Source: Megamerina dolium (Eukaryota; Arthropoda; Insecta; Diptera; Megamerinidae). Taken from it: a stretch of 64,000 nt of DNA. Positions within the stretch are counted from its first letter, which is position 1; each line of letters begins with the position of its first letter. The stretch lies in the NCBI GenBank assembly GCA_963854835.1, contig OY978525.1:51118929-51182928 (forward strand). The letters run 5' to 3'. This document shows, in pieces, positions 55,734 through 64,000 of this stretch. Both the position numbers and the translations under genes were made by a program. The notes under the pieces were generated by a model that worked only from the letters and a program-made list of their open reading frames with translations, made no database searches and was not told where the DNA came from.

Positions 55734-55736
<3 letters not shown>
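54490..55736 (+). mobile_element. rosa-like mariner (DD41D group), defective
   Basis: Terminal inverted repeats start AAGGGTWATCCA and include GGTTTCAAAAGTA on both sides; TA lies at 54488-54489 and 55737-55738. The transposase is related to the DD41D group (rosa, described from Ceratitis rosa) but frameshifted. Confidence 0.85.
54604..55633 (+). pseudogene. rosa-like transposase, frameshifted
   Basis: The likely start is MDRLTIAQRIKIVKTYY at 54604; the frame opens 17 codons earlier. The N-terminal domain is followed by SQELGLSYGTLWRIL (helix-turn-helix), FSDEAHFSLCGY (first Asp) and a frame break near 55258. MWFQQDGATCHTT holds the second Asp, and WPPRSCDLTPLE the third position, where this copy has Glu in place of the Asp I expect, with 41 residues between. 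A lost T in the following T-run shifts the frame before WGYAKDRVYADKP. The C-terminus is in the third frame and ends at 55633. Confidence 0.85.

Positions 55737-55738
<2 letters not shown>

Positions 55739-55824
<86 letters not shown>
55739..55824. repeat. (TA)n microsatellite
   Basis: Starts at the TA flank of the rosa-like element. Confidence 0.95.
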
Positions 55825-55828
<4 letters not shown>

Positions 55829-55979
55829 TACATATATTCATATATATATTTAATAATATAATTACCTAAATTATATAAAATTTTATAAATTGTAATACCT
55901 TTACAATTTAAAAAAAAATATTTTACCTTTTAAAATATTAATAGATAGATATTCTCTAAGGGAACAAAAAAAAACTAGA

Positions 55980-56696
55980 TAGGATTCTATCTGATTCAGA
56001 GATCGCAGGTCGTAAATCATCCGAATATTATAGTTCTTGGAATTATTATAAAAAAACTTTGGTTAAGAAAATGACCACAAATTTTATATATTGCACTAGC
56101 AAGCGCAAATCTAAACAATATCAACGAAATGCTACAGTTAGCAGATACAATATGGGAAGCTTCGTGCTGGAAGGAAGTATGTTCAGTAAGAAATCATGCT
56201 ACTGAACCACAAAATAACACAACTAATCTGGAAAAGATAGTGTAAAGCTTACGAAGGCAACTACAATAATGTGTGAACAATTCCACAAACTACAAATGAA
56301 TACCTACGAGATAAAAGGTCAAATGAACAGTAGACCTCGTTCCAGAACTCCATATTTAAAATTTAATAGAAGACAGAATTCACGTAGCCGGGATAGATCC
56401 AATTCCCAAGACTGAATTTGTCATTATCACTACAAATTCGGCGATAAAGCCATAAAATGCGTACAACCTTGTAATTACAAAAATAATTCAGGCAATTCAG
56501 GAAATTAAAAAGTTCCATTGTTACTCGTCGCTTATTCGTGATAAACAAAAAAAAAATAAATTAACTTTTCTAATAGACAGTGGAACTGAAATTTCAGTTC
56601 TACTGAAAATTCAAAAATAGTAAGAAATTTTCAGATATTATTTTGACAGCGGCAAACGGTTCTTGTATTTCGACATACGGTAAAAAAGATCAGGTA
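55980..56696 (+). pseudogene. Mag/Kabuki-like gypsy gag end and protease start
   Basis: Plus-strand traces of Gag: ILSDSEIAGRKSSEYYSSW near 55983, LASANLNNINEMLQLADTIWEA near 56100, then RSRSRDRSNSQD and ICHYHYKFGDKAIKCVQPC, a pattern typical of this lineage's Gag C-terminus. The protease active site INFLIDSGTEISVL is near 56560-56600, and TANGSCISTYG follows. Frames are broken. The continuation of protease and RT is at 62244, beyond a mariner insertion at a TA. Confidence 0.75.
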
Positions 56697-57790
56697 TAGT
56701 AAAAAGAGATCCATTATTTTTTCAATAGATGGTTTTAAAGATAGATAGCTAGATGGCGTTAGAAATATATAATTTTGTACTAAATAAACCTTTCAGGCAG
56801 TTTTGTGTTTGCTTGACTCAATATTGTTTGGCACCAGTAAAGAGAAAATAGGGCATACTTTACAGATTTTCTTCGATAAAGGCGAAAACGTAAACGTAAA
56901 GATGCAAGGCCAATTGTCGAAAATATCGATAAAATAATTGAAATCGTCGAGTCTGACCGTCTTAAAAGCACTGTTTCTTTTGCCCAGCAGCTAAACATTG
57001 GACAAAAAACCGTTTGGAACCATTTAAATAAGGCTGGATACAAAAAGAAGCTCGATGTATGGGTGCCACACGAGTTAACGCAAAAAACCTCATGGACCGA
57101 ATTTCCATCTGCGAATCGCTGCTGAATCTCAAAAAAATCGATCCATTTCTGAAGCGGATGGTTACTGGTGATGAAAAGTGGGTCACTTACGACAACTTCA
57201 AGTGAAAATGGTCGTGGTCGAATCGCGGTGAGCCGGCGCAAACGGTGGCCAAGCTAAGATTGACGGTCAGTAGGTTTTGCTATGTGTTTGGTGGTATTGA
57301 CAGGGAATCATCTACTATGAGTTGCTCCCTCTTAATTCGGACTTGTACTGTCAACAATTGGACCGTCTGAAGGAAGCAATCGCCCAGAAGCGGCCAGCTT
57401 TGGCCAATAGGGGAGGAATTGTGTTCCATCAAGACAACGCCATGCCACACACATCGATAGTTACTCGCCAGTAGCTCCTGGAGTTTGGTTGGGAGGTTCT
57501 TATTCATCCACCTTATAGTCCGGACCTAGCACCACGTGATTACTACCTGTTCCTGTCTATGCCGGATGATTTTGCTGGTGAAAAATTTGCCTCGAATTCC
57601 GTGAAAGTCACCAATAAGAGTGGACGTGTTTGATAGAGTCGGAAGTGATTGTTTTCGGTAAAAAAAAAAAAAATTTTAATATTTTGCGAAAAGACGCTAA
57701 GAAACTCAAGGAGTTATTTCGGTGATTTTTTTTTTTTTATAAAAAAAAAATTAATATAATAATATCGTTTGCAAACATTTTGTTTATAAT

Positions 57791-59411
57791 ATGAGTGTTC
57801 AGCGCTCTCCTCCCCAGCAACGGCAATCGCCTGTTAATGTGTGTGTAAACAATAATTTGCAATCACCCGCGCAAACCCCCCCGATAAGTGCATTATCAAA
57901 AAAAACAGTTGATACACACTGCACAAGTGAAAGTAACAGTGTAAATCTTTTGCCTGTACATATTCCTCACTCTAACACTACATCAAAATTTGCAACAACA
58001 ATAAATACAGACAAAAAAAATAATTTGTTCTCTCGTGATATACTATCTCCCTCTATACCGTGGAGTGTACAATGCGCTTCTCCTGCTGTAACACCAACAG
58101 CTACAACATCAAAGCAAACAAATAACGGCCTTTCTACTGAAGTGCATGACCCAGTAGTTAAAGAAACTAGTGCGATGACTAATAAAGAACCAGTTGCTGT
58201 TCAAACTGGAATTGATCGCTACATTACTGTAGTAAAGTGAAAAAGAAGTCCACAAAATTCAAAACAAATGAATTCAACAAAAATTCAAAAGCAGAACACT
58301 GCCCCTATTAGTTCGGAAAATAGATACGCTTTGCTTTCAGGTGATGGAAGTGACGAAAATATTATCTCCAAGAAAAATTTCAAACCTCCACCCATTTTCT
58401 TAAGAGAACGCAACTCAGATAAGTTGATTTCTAGAATTACAAGTCTTATAGGACCAAAGAATTTCCACGTTGTTCCTATTCGCAAAGCCCAAATTGAGGA
58501 AACGAAAGTGCAAATCTACAGCGAAACTCATTATCGCAAAGTAATTGCGGAATTTGATGCTGTAAAAAGAATTACTACACATATCAGCTAAAAAGTAGTA
58601 AGGGCTTAATCGTAGTACTCAAAGGCGTCGAACCCAACGTTGACATTAACGAAATCAAACTTGCCCTTCAGGAAGAAGGGTTTCAAGCCAAAACAGTATT
58701 CAACATTCTCAACAAGAGCAATATACCTCAACCGTTATATCGTATTGAGCTGCAGCCTGAAACAAAACCCCTAAAAAAAGGTGAAGTACACCCCATATAT
58801 AAAATTCGATATTTATTGCATCGCAAAATCACAATCGAAGAACCCCATAAGAGAACTGGACCTCCTCAGTGCAGTAACTGCCAAGAATATGGACATACTA
58901 AGACATATTGTACCCTGCCAGCTGTTTGTGTGATTTGTGGAGATCTCCATAAATCAAACATATGCCCAAAATCTAAAGGCGATGCTAGCATGAAAAAATG
59001 CAGCAATTGTGGAGGTAATCACACCGCAAATTATAGAGGTTGTCCAGTATATACAACGCTAAAGCTAAATTACTCCGCTAGCAATCAACCTCTAAAACCA
59101 GTTGAGCAAACTCAGATAGCCAACTCAAGTAAGAGACAAAATATTGATGCAACACAATTCTTCTCTGCAATCCCAAACAAGAATCAAACCAATTCATACG
59201 CTAGCGTGTTAAAACAAAACCCACACCAACAAAGCAATGTAAATAATGAGCAGAAACACTCACTGCCCACCCAACAGCCAAGTACCCTTGAACATTTGCT
59301 TCAAACATTAATTCAGAATATGAACCAATTCATGAACTCAATGCAACAATGATGCAAGAAATGATGAAAAATCAATCGATGTTACTCCAAACATTGTTAT
59401 CCAGACCATGA
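57791..59411 (+). pseudogene. Jockey family A ORF1 (Gag-like), broken
   Basis: Begins MSVQRSPPQQRQSPVN at 57791, runs to TGA at 58240, resumes 58268-58591, shifts frame, and then gives ELQPETKPLKKGEVH and the knuckles CSNCQEYGHTKTYC, CVICGDLHKSNIC and CSNCGGNHTANYRGC (58816-59352). A one-base loss in NSMQQ versus NSMQTMM of the 18-kb copy causes a late frameshift. The end SRP-TGA overlaps ORF2 as ATGA at 59408-59411. The knuckle array would bind the element's RNA. Confidence 0.87.
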
Positions 59412-61906
59412 GTTGTCTCAAGATATGCCACTGGAACGCCAACGGCTTAAGCCAGCACCGTTTGGAGCTAATTCAATTCCTTGAATCCAGCCAAATCGAC
59501 ATAATGATGATATCTGAGACCCATTTCACTGACAAAAATTGCTACCAAATACCATATTACAAACTGTACACCACAAATCATCCGCATGGTAAGGCGCGCG
59601 GAGGAACTGCCATATTGATAAAAAGCAGAATAAAACATCATGTTCTCGAAGATTTCAGTAGCGTCTACTTGCAAGCAACATCTATATGTGTGGAAGAATA
59701 CATCTCTAAGCTAGTAATATCTGCGATATACTGTCCCCCAAGATACAGTATTACCGAACAGTAATATAAAGAATTTTTCTCAACTCTTGGTAACAAATTC
59801 TTGGTTGCTGGCGATTTCAATGCCAAACACACTCACTGGGGCTACCGCTTAATAACTCCAAAAGGCAGAAGACTATGTTCAATCATCACTAACTAACATC
59901 ACGGCTACGATGTTATTTCAAATGGTCAACCGACATATTGGCCGACGGACAAGAGGAAAATCCCCGATCTCATAGACTTTGGAGTCGCCAAAGGTTTGCA
60001 GAAGGAAAATATCTCCCCAGAGTGTAATTATGATCTATCATCTGACCACTCACCCACGGTAATATCTATAAAATCACCAAGCCCCCAAAGCAATTGCGTT
60101 AGAAAGAAAATAGACTGGTTAAAATTCAAGAAATATATAAATTCCCATCTTCTTCTGAGTACTGTATTAAGAAATGGACACGATGTAGACTCAGCACTCG
60201 AAAAATTCAACCAGCTGCTCTCATTAGCTCTCAGCTCAGCCACCTGCACAAAGGTATGCAAGCAATCAAACTATAGCCCATACACATCAGCCGATATTGA
60301 ATTGCTAGTAAGACAGAAAAGAAGACTCCGAAGACAATGGCAAGAATTCAGATCACCGAATCTGAAAACACAGCTACAGCACTGCACTCGAAAGTTAAAG
60401 CAAGCCTTAAAAAATAAAAACAACAAAGAGTTAGAAGACATAGCGAAATTAACACCTGGTGAAGCGTCAGACTACTCTTTGTGGAAATCAGCAAGAAACT
60501 CAAATCGGCCAATTCTCACTGACTCCCCCATCCGTTTGAGTGACGGTAATTGGGCTAGAGCATCTGTGAGAAGGGTTTGGCTTTTGCAAACCACCTAAAA
60601 AGTGTGTTTACACCCAATCCACCCTCTTCACAGTCCTCATTACCAAAATTAACTTCTCAACCTTGCTCAATAACGCTCAATATTAAAAAAAAGGGCATAT
60701 TCAAAGCAATTTGTAGAGATCTAAACACAAAAAAATCACCTGGTCCAGATAAAATTACCGGTAAAATGATAAAAGAGCTACCTCCGGCTTCAGTAATTCA
60801 TCTAATGCACATTTTCAATGCTATCCTTCGTATTAAACACTATCCCAAATGCTGGAAAACTTCAAAAATTATTATGATAGCAAAACCAGGAAAAGACCCT
60901 ACAAAAGTTGCATTGTACAGACCTATCAGCCTCCTGCTTCTACTTTCTAAAGTATTCGAAAAGCTACTTGTCATGAATATAAATCCATTTATTAATCTCA
61001 ACATGGCACGATGGCCTTATTTACAAACTCAAACTATTACTGCCTGCAAATGTCTCCTCATTGCTTAGTAGCTACCTCACGAAAAGACAATTTCTCGTAC
61101 ATCACAAGGATTACACAACAAATCCATTGGATATTCACGCTGGCGTTCCTCAGGGAAGCGTTTTGGGCCCCTTACTGTATCTCTTATACACTACAGATAT
61201 GTCCAGCAATAACTATACATTTACATCGACCTTTGCAGATCATACGGCAATATTGTGCACTCGCTCTAACCCCATAGAAGCTTCTAAACTCCTGCAGACT
61301 CATATCGATTCTCTTGAAATCTGGCTAGCAAAATGGCGTATAAAAGTCAATGAATCAAAGAGCGTACATGTAACATTCACGCTAAGGCCAGATACATGTC
61401 CCACACTTAAAATGAATGGCCAATCAGTTCCACAATGTTCCTCAACAAAGTACTTGGGTATTCACCTCGACAGATGGCTGACCTGGAAAAATCACATAGA
61501 GGCAAAGAAAACTCAGATCAAGCTTAAAATTAATCCGTTATGGTGGCTGATACACAAAAGATCAAAGTTGAATCTCGAATACAAATTGCTATTATATAAA
61601 GCAATCCTGAAGCCAATCTGGACTTATGGTATTCAGTTTTGGAGCACCGCATCTCCCTCACATATCGAAAAATTGCAGCGAATACAATCCAAGTGTCTGC
61701 GAATTATTGTAAACGCGCCTTGGTATATGAGGAACGTTAACATCCATCGAGATTTAAATGTACCCACAATTTCTGAGGAAGTTGCAATGTCTTGCAGAAG
61801 CTACATCCAAAAATTACACAGTCATCCGAATCCCCTTGCTAGGCAATTGTTGCTGAGCACGGGGCATCGTCGATTAAAAAGAAAAGACACACTGAATATG
61901 CTGTGA
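59408..61906 (+). pseudogene. Jockey family A ORF2 (endonuclease-RT), broken
   Basis: Endonuclease: MSCLKICHWNANGLSQ, MMISETHFTD, then a TAA at 59764, GDFNAKHTHWGYRL, a TAA at about 59894, and SSDHSPTV. RT: ARKINMIAKPG-like IIMIAKPGKDPTK, RPISLLLLLSKVFEKLL, then a deletion after INLN that removes the QFGFR box and the first catalytic Asp. It resumes at the codons after FDKVW (ARWPYLQ frame), with HAGVPQGSVLGPLLYL and FADHTAIL, in which the second catalytic Asp of FADD is His. The C-terminus YLGIHLDRWLTWKNHIEAKK through RRLKRKDTLNML is well preserved. Confidence 0.87.
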
Positions 61907-62243
61907 AATTGCTATACCTTGTGACTCAGCAAATTGTGATGGAACGTTGGGAATATCACATAATTTTATTTATTTTTATTTAGTTTGTAAGATTTGATAC
62001 TTATTGTTAGTTTCTAAGTAATTTTAGAAAGATCCAATAAAAAAGCTTGAAAAAAAAAGAAGCTAGTGAAAATAGACTGTCCCAGTTTTTGCCAATAGGG
62101 ACGAGGGTTTCTATAAGAGTGGCATTATGAAATTACCTTTAAAATGGCAACAAGTTATCGAAAAAAATAGTCATTCAGACAGATCATTCTAACTATGCTA
62201 AATAAAACCTTCAATTTAATGCAAAAATAATGGATTTTTACTA

Positions 62244-63873
62244 GATCTTATATCTAAATGTAAATCTGGTTCTTAGAAGAGAATTTCCGTTTATTTTTCT
62301 AATTGTTGATATAGCAAAACTCATTATCGGAGGAGATTTTTTAGAGAAATATAGATTATTGATTAATGTAAAGCACAAAATATTAATTGATAATACGACT
62401 ACATTGACAGTCAATGCTATATCTGGTTATGGCAACATTTCGCCACCTAAAATTTGCTTTATAGACAACAATTTCACACAACTTTTAAAGAAGTTTCCGA
62501 ATCTAATTGCCGAACCAGATTACAATAAACAAGTGCAACACATTACAGTACATCACATCATAACCGAAGGAGTTTTACCATTTTGTAGACCTAGGCATCT
62601 AGATCCAATTAAATATAATATCGCTAAATCAGAATTTGAACTTTTAGTTAAAATTGGCATCTGTAAGCTTTCTAAATCATAACCTTCATCTTCGTTACAT
62701 TTAGTTCCAAAAAAGTTGCAATTGATTGGAGACCTTGTGGCGATTATAGAAGCCTCAATTTAATCACTATCCTGATCATTATGCATTACCGCACATCCAC
62801 GATTAACATATCGATTTTCAAAATAAACATATATTTTCAAAATTAGATTTGGTACGAACCTACCACAAAATTCCTGTAACGGAAGAATATATACATCAAA
62901 CTGCGATAACTACACCATTCGGAATGTTCGAATTCGTAAAAATGCCTTTCGGTTTACGAAATTCAGCAGAAACTTTTCAGAGATTCATTAATAAAGTTAC
63001 AAAAAATTTCGATTTCGCATTCGCTTATTTAGACGACATTCTTATAGCAAGCGAAAAAGAAATAGAACATTTAAAACATTTAAGACTACTATTCTAACAA
63101 TTAGACAAATATGGTTTAAATATTAAACCTGCAAAATGTGTTTTCGGTGTAGAAACGTCAGATTTTCTGGGATACAATATTACTGATGAAGGAATGCGCC
63201 CATCAGAAGAAAAAGTAAAGACAAGCAAATAGATTGCGAGACTAACAACAATCAAGCACGTGCAAAAGTTTATAGGTATGGTTAATTATTACCATAGGTA
63301 TATAACTAATCTAGCTGAAATGTTGAGTCCAATACATGATATGATTATTAAAGCATCCAAAAATACGAATAAAATCCTAGAGTGGTCAGATAAAACAATT
63401 GAGCTTTTAAATATTGCTAAAACATTTTAACAGTAAAGCAAAACTATTATAACTGTAGACGTAGCAAATATAGCAATAGAAGTCTTACAACAAAAAATTA
63501 ACGAACATATTGAACCACTAGCGTTTTTTTCAAAAAAGCTAAGTCCGTCCGAATGCAAATATAGTGCATTCGATAAAGAGCCACTCGCAATCTATTTGAC
63601 AATTAAGCATTTTCGACATTGGGTAGGACGTATTTTTACAGTATATACTGATCATAAACCAATTATTTTCACAATGAACTCAAAAACAGAACGATGTCCT
63701 CGTCAAGCAAGACACTTAGAATTCATTTCACAATTTACAAGTGACATCAGACATATTCGTGGCGAATCAAATGTTGTAGCGGATACGCTTTCTGGAGATA
63801 CGAATATAGAAATTATTGTTGTGAGCCAAAATGGTACGAGTTTAATTTATGCTCCTTGGCTCACTATATTATA
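62244..63873 (+). pseudogene. Mag/Kabuki-like gypsy pol (protease end, RT, RNase H)
   Basis: Protease end at 62250-62410 (FIFLIVDIAKLIIGGDFLEK). RT starts near 62560 (ITEGVLPFCRPRHLDPIKYN), continues in shifted frames with KLSKS, VPKKLQLIGDL and GTYHKIPV, then [20 protein letters not shown] and [11 protein letters not shown] with intact YLDD (62849-63097). RNase H is at 63480-63874 (PLAFFSKKLSPSECKYSAFD, IKHFRHWVGRIFTVYTDHKP, RHIRGESNVVADTLSG). Stops occur at 62682, 63098, 63232 and 63430. The window ends in (TA)n soon after, so integrase is not seen. Confidence 0.83.
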
Positions 63874-63875
63874 AA

Positions 63876-64000
<125 letters not shown>

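Larger units (their letters stand above)
57606..62058 (+). mobile_element. Jockey-clade element, family A, full-length copy
   Basis: A 4,453-bp element with a 5' UTR containing ATAAGAGTGGACGTGTTTG (cf. CTAAGAGTGCGGACGTGTTT at the start of family B), gag, ORF2, a 3' UTR and a short poly-A. It is flanked by an imperfect 12-bp target duplication (GAATTCCGTGAA at 57594-57605, GAAGCTAGTGAA at 62059-62070). It lies inside a mariner transposase gene. Stops and an RT deletion make it inactive. Confidence 0.88.
56860..62170 (+). pseudogene. mariner transposase (DD34D), split and decayed
   Basis: Plus strand: a helix-turn-helix with LNIGQKTVWNHLNKAGYKKK, then LDVWVPHEL, RISICESLL and VTGDEKWVTYDN (first Asp). 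GEPAQTVAKL follows, then LNSDLYCQQLDRLKEAI, IVFHQDNAMPHT (second Asp), YSPDLAPRDYYLF (third Asp, 34 apart) and FAGEKFAS. The C-terminus EASENRLSQ, NRDEGFYKSGIMKL follows the Jockey at 62060-62170. Several frameshifts and stops exist apart from the insertion. Confidence 0.85.
56699..62241 (+). mobile_element. mariner element split by Jockey A
   Basis: The ends GTAAAAAGAGATCCATTATT (56699) and, inverted, GTAAAAATCCATTATTTTT (at 62241) form terminal repeats of about 38 bp with small indels, including AAGGTTTT/ATGGTTTT. TA lies on both sides (56697-56698 and 62242-62243). The Mag-like gypsy frame resumes at 62244. Inside is a decayed mariner transposase interrupted by the Jockey at 57606-62058. 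Confidence 0.82.

Overview
The window looks like repeat-rich nuclear DNA from a higher dipteran, plausibly a tephritid fruit fly. The reasons are the AT-rich base composition, Jockey and R1-type non-LTR elements, several Ty3/gypsy lineages, one BEL/Pao remnant, a rosa-like DD41D mariner (a family first described in Ceratitis), tRNA-derived SINEs and very long (TA)n tracts. I see no convincing host gene, rRNA, functional tRNA or CRISPR array. Essentially every long reading frame belongs to a transposable element (TE).

Layout. 1-6.8 kb: an unclassified dispersed repeat (two copies), a SINE fragment, a minus-strand BEL/Pao gag pseudogene and a MITE fragment. 6.8-11.4 kb: a tandem array with a 1,898-bp period carrying two intact 346-codon Tc1-like transposases and a third truncated copy ending in (TA)n. 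11.4-19.2 kb: an RTE-like relic, a Mdg3-like gypsy end (integrase plus LTR, minus), an oppositely oriented piece of the same gypsy family, and a second RTE-like relic split by a Jockey copy (8-bp target duplication). 19.2-38.6 kb: one minus-strand 17.6/297-like gypsy (3' LTR at about 19.2-20.7 kb, pol 22.7-25.6 kb, protease and gag 34.6-37.1 kb, 5' LTR 37.2-38.6 kb). It is broken by two SINEs, two MITEs and a near full-length Jockey (25.6-34.6 kb). That Jockey itself holds a 4,335-bp LTR element coding only Gag and protease. 38.6-46.9 kb: R1-like and LTR sequences present as inverted arms around a second Tc1-like element, an internally deleted gypsy pol and an R1-like 3' end. 47.0-50.6 kb: a degenerate Mdg3-like gypsy. 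51.0-55.8 kb: a mariner split by a SINE, a stretch with no gene, and a rosa-like element. 55.9-63.9 kb: a Mag/Kabuki-like gypsy split by a mariner, itself split by a full-length Jockey copy.

How they relate. The nesting gives a relative chronology: gypsy-type elements are oldest, mariner, Jockey and RTE insertions come later, and the Gag-protease LTR element is among the youngest. Its two LTRs differ at only about 15-16 sites by eye, and its 4-bp target duplication is intact. The two most notable items are this LTR element, whose Gag start codon overlaps its tRNA-Lys primer binding site and which lacks reverse transcriptase and integrase, and the tandem array of intact Tc1-like elements. All coordinates and alignments were made by eye; boundaries of degenerate elements are uncertain by tens of bases.
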